DNA of 64,000 bases, from contig CM053142.1 in the NCBI GenBank assembly GCA_028571685.1, positions 132,982,796-133,046,795 on the forward strand. Direction: 5' to 3'. Positions within the stretch are counted from its first letter, which is position 1. The number at the start of each line of letters is the position of its first letter. Both the position numbers and the translations under genes were made by a program. This document shows, in pieces, positions 47,100 through 56,429 of the stretch. The DNA comes from Heterohyrax brucei (taxonomy: Eukaryota > Chordata > Mammalia > Hyracoidea > Procaviidae). Under the pieces are notes generated by a model that was not told the origin of the DNA, made no database searches, and saw only the letters and a program-made list of their open reading frames with translations.

Positions 47100-47603
47100 A
47101 ATGGAAGTTTGTTTATCATTATATTTGAAAAAATATCCTGAGATTTTGATTGGCATTGTGTTAAATCTGTAGGTCAGTTAGAAAATTGGTGTGTTAATTA
47201 ATAGCAAGTCTTCTGTGACTACAGTATGCTCTCTATATTTGTCTTTGATTTCATTCATTAGTGTTTTGTAGTTTTCAATTTACAGATCCTGCAAGTTTCT
47301 GTAAGAGTTATCCTGAATATTTCATTTGAGGAAACCATTTAGAACTATACTAGCTCTTAGTGGTATATAAAAATAGGATTATTTTTGTACAATGACCTTA
47401 TGTCCTACCACCTTGCAAAAATCACGTAAGTAGTTCTAAGAATGTTTTTGTAGATTTTCTTTTGCCCCTTTTACACAGACAATCGTGTGATATCTGTGAC
47501 TAGGGAAAGTTTCTTATTTCAACCTTTCCAGTCTGCATACTTTTTTTCTTTTATCTTTCTTCCGTTTCAGTGTTGAGGACATCCTTGCCCTATTCTTAGT
47601 CTT

Positions 47604-47812
47604 AAACCAGTTGCTGTCAGTTCTGACTCAGGATGACCCCAAGTGTTTCAGAGTAGAACTACACTCAGTAGGGTTTTTACCAGCTGTGTGTGACGTTTTG
47701 TAAATGGATTACCAGGCCTGCCTTTGTTTTCAAGTGGCTCTGGGTGAGTTCGAACTTTCAACCATTCAGTTAGTAGCCAAGTACATTAACTGTGCCGCCT
47801 AGGGACTCCAGT
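47604..47812 (-). mobile_element. AfroSINE in L1
   Basis: ccagttgctgtcagttctga ... ctctgggtgagttcgaactt ... actgtgccgcctagggactc. Confidence 0.8.
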
Positions 47813-48221
47813 TCTTAAAGTGGAGAAATTTAGTCTTGCATCATTAAGTATAATGATAGGTATGAGTTTTTAATGAATGCCTTCTGTTAAATTAAGGACA
47901 TTTTAGTCATTTCTAGTTTGTAGTAACTTTTTGTGGTTGGTTGATGTTAAATTTTATTATGATTTTTCTTTGGTAGTTGATACGGTCATTTGGTTCTTTA
48001 CTGAGTTATGTGGTAGATTATATTGATTGACATTTCATGTAACAGATTTATTGTTATTATTTTCCATAGATCTCATCTATTTAAAGTATACAGTTCAGTG
48101 TTTTGAGTATATTCACATAATGTTGAATTTAAAAATTTTCATTACCCCAAAGAGAAACCCAGTACACATAAGTAATCCCTCCTTACTTCCTCTTAGCCCC
48201 TTCCTCCTATTGATTGTTGTT

Positions 48222-48510
48222 AGCTGCTGTTGAATCAGCTTCCAACTCATGGTGACCCCAGGCATGACAGAACAAAATGCTGCCTAGTCCTGTGCCATCC
48301 CTCTGAGGGTTTCCATAGCCTCGTTTTTTGAAAGTAGATTGTAAGACCTTCCCAGTTTGCTGTATTCCGGAAGCTGTGCTTAAACTGGCTCAGGCTTATA
48401 GCACTATGCAGACCTCCAATGAGAGGTGAGTGGTAGCTGAGCACGAGGTGCTTATGACCGGGAATCCAACCCAGTCTTATGCCTGCAAGGAGAGGCTTCT
48501 AGTAGATGCG
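48222..48510 (-). mobile_element. AfroSINE, third body type, antisense
   Basis: ttagctgctgttgaatcagc at the 3' end, RTE-derived middle (tattccggaagctgtgctta), head ccgggaatccaacccagtct. Confidence 0.75.
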
Positions 48511-48612
48511 GTTGTTAGCTACCATCAGGTTGGCCCTTGCCTCGTGATTCCACACACAGCAGAAGGAATTGCCACCAAGTCCTGTGCTGTTTACGTTATT
48601 GGTTGCAGATCA
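48511..48612 (-). mobile_element. Second AfroSINE 3' end, antisense
   Basis: gttgttagctaccatcaggt ... aattgccaccaagtcctgtg ctg repeats the 3' end of the element just to the left, so two insertions lie side by side. Confidence 0.65.
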
Positions 48613-49205
48613 GACCATAAATCTTTCTTTATATTGGTTTGTCTTGTACTCTACATATAAATGGAATGTGTGGTTTTTTTTGTAACTAGTTTCTATCACT
48701 TAGTATGTTTTCAAGTATCATCCATGTGAAATGTAACAGGATCTCATTTCTTTTTATTGCCAAGTAGTTAGTACCTTATTGTGTGACTACCCCATGTTTT
48801 GTTTATCCATTTATCAGTTGATGAACATTTGGATTGTTTCCACTTGGGGGCATAATATAGAATAATGACTTGGGAAGCATTAATTTGTTCCTTTTCTAGA
48901 AGATTGTGTTCAGTTGGTGTTACTTAAATTTTGGTAGAATTCATCTGAGAGTATCTGGATCTGGAGGTTTTTAAAATACAATTTTTTAGCCAGTACATAT
49001 GAGACTCTTCAGGTTGAGTTCTCATTCCTTTGAATTTAGGTAGTCTGAAGAGGTTGAGGAATAGGTTCATTTGATCTAAATAATAAAGTTTTTGTGCAGA
49101 GTTGTTCTGATGTTCCTTTTAGTATCTGTGGGTTCTATAGTGCTAAAACTTTTTGTCTGGTACTGACTTCTCATTTTCTTTGTCGGTTTTCCTTGAGGTA
49201 TACTT

Positions 49206-49247
49206 TGGAAACCCTGGTGGTGTAGTAGTTAAGTGCTATGGCTGCTG
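49206..49247 (+). mobile_element. AfroSINE 5' stub lacking its 3' end
   Basis: ggaaaccctggtggtgtagt agttaagtgctatggctgct is a well-kept SINE head that stops after about 42 bp, where L1 text resumes (gaagaaccaaa). Retroposons normally lose the 5', not the 3', end. Confidence 0.85.
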
Positions 49248-50007
49248 AAGAACCAAATTTTTTATTTCATTTTTCTTCATCTTAGTTTCATTGATTTTTT
49301 CTTCTCACATTGTGCTGTCTTTGTATTTATTTTGCCATTTTTATAGTTTTCAAAATGTTAACTTAGATTGTTGATTTGAGAGCCTTTCTTTAAAAAAAAA
49401 AAACTGAAAGCTGTAAGTTTCCCCTTGAATGCTGCTTTAGCAATTTATGTTTGATTGTCATTTTTAATTAGCCAAAAATGTTCTCTGATATTCTTTGATA
49501 CTGCCTCTTGAACTCAGATTATTTAGATATTTATAGTTTTATTTTCATTTTTGTAGATCTTTTAGTTACCTTTCTTATGATAATTTCTGGTTTCATTCCA
49601 TTATAGTCAGAAAACATACTTGATGACACAGTAGGATTTATTTTGGTAACTATTTTATCTTGGGAAGAATTTGTAATCTGCTGTTGCTGGATGTCCTGTT
49701 TTATACATGCCAGCGAGATCCAGTTGGTTCTCGGTATTGTTCTGTTTTTCTAGATCCTCTGCCAGTTTTGGTCCACTTGTTCAGTTATTAACTAGAAGAG
49801 ATGTAATCATGTGTTTGTCAGTTCTCCTTTTCAGGTCTGCCAGTTTGGGATTTATAATTTCGAAGCTTTGTTGTTAGGCACGTGCACTTTTAAGAGTGTT
49901 GTATGTTTGTGAATTGGCTCTCTTAGTATATTTCTTTTTATGTCATATTTTTTTTCTTCTGGGAGGATACTTTTCCTTATATTAATATAGCTCCTTCAGC
50001 TTTCTTT

Positions 50008-50121
50008 GTTTTGTTTGTGCGTTTAAGAAACAAATTCATTTTCTCACAGTTTAAAAGGCTAAAAGTCTGAATTCACAGCACCAACTCTAGGGAAAGTCTT
50101 TATCTGTCAGCTCTGGAGGAA
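50008..50121 (-). mobile_element. 114-bp retroposed MaLR LTR fragment
   Basis: It is flanked by a perfect 15-bp duplication ccttcagctttcttt (49993-50007 and 50122-50136). Read on the minus strand, the insert resembles the MaLR LTR 3' region at 16780-16860 (gaattcaga ... cttttaaactgtgagaaaat) and ends A-rich just after the polyadenylation-signal position. It looks like a 5'-truncated, L1-mobilised LTR transcript end. Confidence 0.75.
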
Positions 50122-50236
50122 CCTTCAGCTTTCTTTCATTGAGTTTTTGTGTCCTATGTATTTTTCCATTTATTTACCTACCTGTCATTCAAGTATGTTT
50201 CCTGTTGATTGTCATTATTTGTGGATGCTTTATAAG

Positions 50237-50398
50237 GAAACCCTCTAGGCATAGTGGTTAAGTGCTATGGCTGCTAACCAAAAGGTCTGCAGTTTGAATC
50301 CGCCAGGCGCTCCTTGGAAACTATGGGGCAGTTCTCCTCTGTCTTATAGGGTCATTATGATTTGGAATTGACTTGATGGCACTGGATTTTTTTGTGTG
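50237..50398 (+). mobile_element. AfroSINE, full length
   Basis: ggaaaccctctaggcatagt ... agtttgaatccgccaggcgc ... gatttggaattgacttgatg, then a T-rich tail. Confidence 0.93.
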
Positions 50399-51186
50399 TG
50401 CTTTAGAAAGTACTTCAGACATGGAATTAGTGAATATTAAATCATTTTTCTTAGAGGAAATTATGAGTTAGGCTTCTGCAAGCCCTTGGTCACAACATTT
50501 TTATCAGCAGTCAATATGTCAGCGTGTTTTATGTATGTTCTGCTTAAAGACACCTTAGATAATATGTGTTGTTGACTTATTCACATTGAACTGAAGGCTA
50601 GCAGCACTGTAAGTCATGCCCAAATGAAGCTTATCTAACCACGCATATTTTCCTGTGAAGCATTATCACAACCTTCTTGTGCTTAGAAATACCATCAGTA
50701 AGTACTTCAGCACTATGCTTCAGGGTCATTAAACAGTTAAATCACCAAAACAAAAAGCACAAAAAATGCAATCAATGTCCACTAAACAGGCTCCTAAAAA
50801 GGATACTTACTTACACTATGGGATCTGAAACAGTAACGTGGAGAGCATTATCTTGTTTGACTTCAGCTAGGAATCTGCTAGCCAGGCAGCTCACATTTTT
50901 AGTCACCATACATATTCTTTGACATTAAAACCAATGTTCACTTGGTACTTACTGTTGTGAGTATGCTGGTTTTTATACTAGAGTAAATACTCATTTCTTC
51001 CCACATCTCATATAATCAGAAGACAAACAGCTGTGGATGTTAAAAGTGTAAGAGACAATATATTTTAATAGTACTCAGAATATGTGTATATATTTAATAT
51101 GCAGAAGTCTTCTCTGTGTGTTTTCTAACTAGTTTTTGTAAACATTTGAATTTTCAACTCATGCTGTGGCCTTCATTTCAAAATAT
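50399..51186. other. No gene recognised
   Basis: AT-rich; the 81-codon frame at 50677-50922 has no recognisable domain. Confidence 0.4.
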
Positions 51187-51500
51187 TTTTTTATTGTGAT
51201 TAAGTGAAAATATACAATCCAAGTCAGTTTTGCATACCTGCCTCTCTACAGCTCTGTTTGCTCTCACCACCCTGTGACAGCATGCTTCTCATTTTCAATC
51301 TTTACTACTGCTGTCCTTCCAGTGGACACCTGTTCCCTCCTGTCACCCCTCACTTCTCCCCTGTAGTAGGACAGCTTTCTATAAATGCATAAGACCATGA
51401 AATATATACATCACCTGCTCACTCAGGGTCCCTGTGTCCAGTCCATTCTTAGTCTGAAATGTTGACCTCTATTGGTTTCAGGTCTGGGTAGCCTTCATTT
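51187..51500 (-). mobile_element. L1 3' UTR fragment, antisense
   Basis: attaagtgaaaatatacaat, gcttctcattttcaatcttt, aatgcataagaccatgaaat follow the A-type 3' UTR in order, truncated before the 'ttttaagaccccag' phrase. Confidence 0.65.
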
Positions 51501-51639
51501 TTGAAAAGCTTCAAAGTCTCAGTCCATTTTCTATTCTAAAAGTCCTCTTCTTCCTGTATAATTTCCTTGCCTTGTATCTCTTTGGTATGTGTTTTCAGAG
51601 TTGTCTTTGTCTCATCCAGCTTTTTCATAGGTAAGCTAC

Positions 51640-51830
51640 ATCAAGTTGATTTAACCCTGGATTGAGATTCAGGCAACCTGGATTCTGTTTTCTTTGGCTA
51701 TACAGTTAAGTAAACTGTGGTGGAACCTTCAAAAAGTTACTGTCACCAGACTTCACTCTCTTTTGAAAAACAAGAATTTTCAGATAAATGTGCTCTGAGG
51801 CTCTGTACATTTCTTAAAATGCTTTAGTTT
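51640..51830 (+). repeat. MIR SINE
   Basis: gattgagattcaggcaacct ggattctg ... tggctatacagttaagtaaa ... ttcactctcttttgaaaaac is the MIR head, core and downstream order. Confidence 0.6.
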
Positions 51831-51869
51831 TTACATAACTTTCTGTTATCAGCCTTACCTGTGCTCAAG

Positions 51870-52200
51870 TATTCTAAAGCAGGGGTTAAAATCCTGTTTT
51901 GTACCATGAAACCCCTTTGGCTCTCTGGTAAAGCATGTGGACCCCTTCTCAAAATAATATTTTAAAGCACAAAATTAAACATGTGGGCTTATGAGGGCAG
52001 TAATTATAGTACAGTGCAGTTTTCAAAATACTGAACAAATAAGTTTAGTCATATGGGCATATTAATACCAAGTTGAATGGTATCATTGGAGACTATAATA
52101 ATGAGCATAAATTATAGTTTGACATTTGAATTGATTAAAATAATGTGAAGATATCTTTTATGTTGGTACCAGAAGTTACCAGGTATAGCTGTAGCTCATT
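51870..52200. repeat. Ancient repeat, class not assigned
   Basis: ccatgaaacccctttggctc ... ccccttctcaaaataatatt is text of an old placental repeat found widely near 'gacccc' starts. I cannot name it. Confidence 0.35.
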
Positions 52201-52225
52201 GCCTACATTTTTAACTAAGGAAATT

Positions 52226-52402
52226 TCAGTTGCCTACTACCATCGAGTCAGTTCCATAGCAATCTCATAGGGTTTCTAAGGCTTTAAATTTTTATGGAAG
52301 CAATATCTACGTCTTTCTCCTACAGAGCCACTAGTGGTTTTGAACCACTAACGTTTGAGTTAGCAGTTGATCACTTTACCCACTGCACCACCAGGGTTCC
52401 TT
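52226..52402 (-). mobile_element. AfroSINE, antisense full length
   Basis: ttgcctactaccatcgagtc ... gttttgaaccactaacgttt ... actgcaccaccagggttcct. Confidence 0.88.
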
Positions 52403-53440
52403 GAATTTTAGTTAACAGGTTAATTAAGTATAAAGATGTAGTTTTTTTTTTTTTTTTTGGTCCAAGTTTATGGAATTCTCTGTCAGCAGTCTTTTGGGGA
52501 TTTGTAGATTGCAGGTTACGAAGCCCTAGTACCACTCTACTGGACATTTACTTAGTGTCTCCTTCATATTAAAGATACTAAAATGGTGAGATAGAGATAT
52601 AAATAAGCTTTATATTCTTTCAGGTGCTTTGCCCAAGTTGAGAATGGTAGTGGTTAGGAAACAAGACATGGAAATTCTTAATCACCATAGTATTTCCTCT
52701 GATTCAGTTACTCATCATTAGCAGATGAAAGTTTTTTTTCAAGAGGTCTATGTTTACAGATAAAATTCAAATTCTTTAGTTTTTCTAGGAAAATAATGTT
52801 TGACTTTGTAATTCTGCCTAAAATTGTATCCACATTCTGTCAGTTTTTCTTTTCCGGTCTCATCAGTCAGTTCTCTTCAGATGAAAACACAGTGCTTTAT
52901 AGTGGTGTTCAGTCTTAAAGGGATTTGTAAAAACATGAGTTAAAACACATTTTAATCACAACATTTGTAGAGGCACTACTGGCATAAATTAGGTATGTAA
53001 TTAATTGTCTTTCAGTGAATTCCTGTAGTGCTAGTTTTGAAAAGCACTGAGAAGCCCGGGTGCACTGTTTGACTTCTCCTCATCATATCCACAGTACTTT
53101 TACATTTTAAAATTTGAGTTAATGCTTACAGTGCCTACCATCGTCCTACTCTTCCTTCAGTCTTTGTTTGTCCAAATTGCATCATTCTTTTAATGTCATT
53201 TCAGAAAGGTCAGTGCAACTCTTTTGGGGTCGCAGAGTCAGAAATAATCTTTATATTTATTAAATATCTTCTGTGTGAGAAATCCTTAGTATAAATTGGT
53301 CAGTAAACATTGTTGTGGAAGGAAAACGTAATTAATTTGGTTTGGTGGTATGTGTTCAGTGAAAGCACAAAATTAACTTTAAAAGCTGTAAGAAGGATGT
53401 GGGAATCTGAATGTATCTTGAGCGTATGAGAAGGAGTATT
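52403..53440. other. No gene recognised
   Basis: Contains an 18-T run near 52442. 52740-52900 weakly resembles old L2-type sequence. Nothing else seen. Confidence 0.35.
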
Positions 53441-53454
53441 GTAAGGCAGTTTTT

Positions 53455-54203
53455 TTTTCTTTTTTATTTAACATGACTGAGTGAAAATGTACATTCCCGT
53501 ATAAATTTACATGCCCACCTATATGCAGCTTCCACTGCTCTCCCTGTCCGGTGACAGCACACTATTCCTCTCTGCTCCATACGTGTCTCATCCTCCCAAC
53601 AGCCTCCTTTCTGCTCCTCTCCACCCACTCTCCTTCCTCCATCCAGCAGGATGATACCCTATAGATGTATAGAACCATAAAGTGCAACCAATATATGGTC
53701 ACTCTGCATTGCCAAGTCCAATCCATTCCTGTCCAAAGAGTGGACCTTCGTTATAATATATGGGTAAGGGCAGCATCAGGGCTGGGGACCATGCTCTCAG
53801 GGGAACCCCGAAACCGCTGGACCATTAATTGAGGTCATTTAGTGGAGATCTCAGGATGCACCCCTTTTTATTCTTGTATTGCCAGTGAGACTCAACCTAG
53901 TGAGCTCCATCGTGGCTATCACTGGTGGTGGCCGGGCACCATCCAGTTCTTCCGGTCCCAAGTCGATGTAGGCACCCACTCTTGCAGGTCTCTGTCTTCT
54001 GGGCTTTTTTTCCCTCATGTCTTTGTTGTCCTTGGTGATCATCTCTTCCGGCTGAGTTGGGACCATTTGGTGTGTCCTTGGATGGCAGCTTGGCAGCTTT
54101 TAAGACCCCAGATGCCACTCACCAATGTGGGGTGCAGAGAGCTCTCTTAGCAAAACACTAGTTGTGCCAATTGGCCTCGATTTCACTTAAGAGCATGGTC
54201 CCC
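53455..54203 (-). mobile_element. L1 3' end ('A-type') with 14-bp target duplication
   Basis: Perfect duplication gtaaggcagttttt at 53441-53454 and 54204-54217. Read on the minus strand the insert starts cagggggcaggggaccatgc and ends at an AAATAAA signal followed by an A-rich tail (53451-53474 antisense). It is 5'-truncated to about 750 bp. The duplication, tail and roughly 90% or better match to 30485-31230 (by eye) mark it as among the younger insertions here. Confidence 0.88.
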
Positions 54204-54311
54204 TGCCCCCTGTGTAAGGCAGTTTTTAAATACTTGTGTTTTGAAAAACCTTCAAAATTTGTTTCATTATGTATTTTTTTCTTGATTGAAAAAAACTATA
54301 CTTACCATCTG

Positions 54312-54905
54312 AGGTACACCAAATGGTCCCAACTCAGCCGGAAGAGTTGATCACCAAGGACAACAAAGACATGAGGGAAAAAGAGCCCAGAAGACAGAAG
54401 GACCCATGTGAACGTGTGACTGTATCAACATTTGACCAGGAGAACCAGATGGTGCCCAGCCACCACCAGTGACAGCCATGACGGGGCACACAATGTCGAG
54501 TCCCAGTGGTAACACAAGGAAAAGAAGGGTGTGCCTCAGGAACTCCACTAAAAGGTCTGCAGTTGATGATCCAAAGGCCTGGGCATTCCCCTTGGGATAT
54601 GGCCCCTAGACCTGCTGCTGCCCCTGACCAGGTATCATTTCTGAGGTCAACTCTTCGGACAGGAATCGATAGGACTTGGGGACATGATGTGACCATATGG
54701 TGTGTGTAGTTTATGGTTCTATGCATCTATAGATCCTACTGGCATCTTACTAGAAGGGAGAGGAGAGGGTGGAGAATAGGAGACAGGATATTGTTAAGTG
54801 GATATGACATGTATAGAACAGAAAGGAGGAGTGTGCTGTCACCATGCAAGGAGAGCAGAAGGAGCTGCAGGTAGGCAGGCAGGCATGCAGATTTAAAAAA
54901 ACAAC
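54312..54905 (+). mobile_element. L1 3' end, plus strand, facing the previous copy
   Basis: caccaaatggtcccaactca gccggaagag ... accaccagtgacagccatga ... gtgtgctgtcaccatgcaag ... atttaaaaaaacaac. Same 3' UTR as 53455-54203 but in the opposite orientation and more diverged, with about 108 bp between them. Confidence 0.82.
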
Positions 54906-55237
54906 TAAAACAACTGTCTTGTTTTGTCTTTTGTTTAGTTAGACACTACACAAAAGTAAATATTTATTATGAATATTTAAAAACAAGTATTTAACTTAAA
55001 ATAGCAGTAAAACCCATAAAGGAAACAACATGGAAGAATAATTGAGTAATTGAGTTTTAGGTTGCATTTCTTGTTTTTTCGTAACACGTTTTTGTTCTCA
55101 GAAGTGTCACAGTACATAATAAGCCTGGTAAAGGGGGATTGGGAAAGGACATTTCTTTTTAGGAAGAAATACAGTACAAAGTACTGAAACAAATTGGTAG
55201 TGAGTGAGGAGGATAAAGATAAGAAATGCTACTTATC
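54906..55237. other. AT-rich DNA, nothing recognised
   Basis: No feature seen. Confidence 0.4.
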
Positions 55238-55670
55238 AGGAGGTGAGATTCAGATTGTTCAAGGCCTTAAAGGCTATAGTTAGAGTTTTGCTTTTTAAGT
55301 ACAGTGGTAAGCTGTTAAAAGGTTTTGAGCAGGTAACACATGATCTTATTTGTGGTTTAAGCAGATCATGATAACTGCAGTGTGGAGAATAGATTGTAGG
55401 ATGAGCTAATAAAATCCAGACCCGTTGGCTCTCAAGTTGATTCTGACTCAGGGCGACCCTATAGGACAGAATAGAACTGCCTTGTAAAGTTTCCAAGGCG
55501 CACCTGGTGGATTCAAACTGCTGACCTTTGGGGTCAGCAGCTGTAGCTCTTAGGCACTGTGCTTCCAGGATTTCCAAAACAGTCAAAAGGAGAAGAAAAG
55601 ATGAGTTAAAAGGCATTTAATAGTCCAAGAAAGAGAGGTTGATAAAGATGGCAAGTAAGGGTCTTAAATA
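55238..55670 (+). repeat. Ancient repeat family X (copy 6), split by a SINE
   Basis: aaggccttaaaggctatagt ... gttttgagcaggtaacacat ... gaatagattgtaggatg, then resuming after the SINE (taatagtccaagaaagagag). Confidence 0.5.
55418..55582 (-). mobile_element. AfroSINE, antisense full length
   Basis: gttggctctcaagttgattc ... ggtggattcaaactgctgac ... ggcactgtgcttccaggatt. Confidence 0.9.
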
Positions 55671-56061
55671 TAGATTATGCTTAATAAAAAATACATTCTT
55701 TTGTGAATAAACATTACTATTGAAGGTTTGGATATTGTTACCATTTGTGACCTTGTGTTACTGACTACTTTGAAACTTGAAGAACAATTCAGAAACATTG
55801 TATCTGACCCAAAGATGTTTACAAATGGTATTTTTATTCCAGAAATAGATTCTCCAGTTCTGTATCTCTTATGGCTAGTTTTAAGTGAGTTATGTTTCTT
55901 TATTACCTGACATGCAGTAGATTTTTAGTAAATACTATTGAAAGATAATTTAGAAAGACGTCTGTGATTGTTAGTGGTAATGATCTTTGTTTATTTTGAG
56001 AAATTGTTTCAAAATCTGTAGTAAAGTCCTAGTTGAAATAATATGTATGCTTAGTTGCTTA
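55671..56061. other. No gene recognised
   Basis: AT-rich; nothing recognised. Confidence 0.4.
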
Positions 56062-56225
56062 GTGGAGCCCAAGTTGCACAGTGGTTGAAAGCTTGGTTAC
56101 TGACTGAAAGGTCAGTAGTTCATATCTGCCAGGCACTCCATGGAAACTCTGGGAGGCTGTCTCCTCTGTCCAGTAGGGTTGCTATGAGCCAGAACCACCT
56201 TGAAGGTACCTAACAACACCACCTA
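56062..56225 (+). mobile_element. AfroSINE with RTE-like tail
   Basis: gagcccaagttgcacagtgg ... gaaaggtcagtagttcatat ... ccttgaaggtacctaacaac. The tail taacaac is that of the RTE LINE rather than the short 'ggcagtgggtt' end. Confidence 0.85.
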
Positions 56226-56429
56226 CTTAGTATTTCTTAGCTAGGAGTAAAAATATTCCTTATAAGTTGACAAACTGCTATAGTTATCCTTTTTATGACA
56301 CATGATAAATGAGATTTACTTATTAGGCAAAGCAAGCAATGCATTTCATCTGTGTCGCTTGAAAATTTTGTATTACAGAATTTTCTTAATATTAGCAATT
56401 CATTAACTTTGATACAACACATCTCTGGC

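Larger units (their letters stand above)
48046..48860 (-). mobile_element. Old L1 3' end inside the L1 ORF2
   Basis: 48046-48215 (aaagtatacagttcagtgtt, accccaaagagaaacccagt) and 48625-48860 (acatataaatggaatgtgtg, ttatcagttgatgaacattt) are antisense text typical of old mammalian L1 3' regions. The ORF2 text on either side is in order. Confidence 0.55.
47100..50235 (-). mobile_element. L1 LINE ORF2 region, antisense, with five later insertions
   Basis: RT region at 47145-47602 and 47813-48045 (cattagtgttttgtagtttt, acaatcgtgtgatatctgtg). ORF2 continues at 48860-49200 (attttggtagaattcatctg) and the endonuclease at 49250-50235 (attccattatagtcagaaaa, attaatatagctccttcagc). The order is that of an antisense ORF2. 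Interruptions: SINE 47604-47812, an older L1 3' end 48046-48860 that itself carries SINEs, a SINE stub at 49206, and a 114-bp piece at 50008. No frame remains open. Confidence 0.7.

Noticed and set aside
54312..54905. Possible long terminal repeat pair with 53455-54203
   Set aside because: The two are in opposite orientations, lack common termini, and carry A-rich tails; they are L1 3' ends.
55236..55616. 126-codon minus frame
   Set aside because: Runs through an antisense SINE and an ancient repeat; chance.
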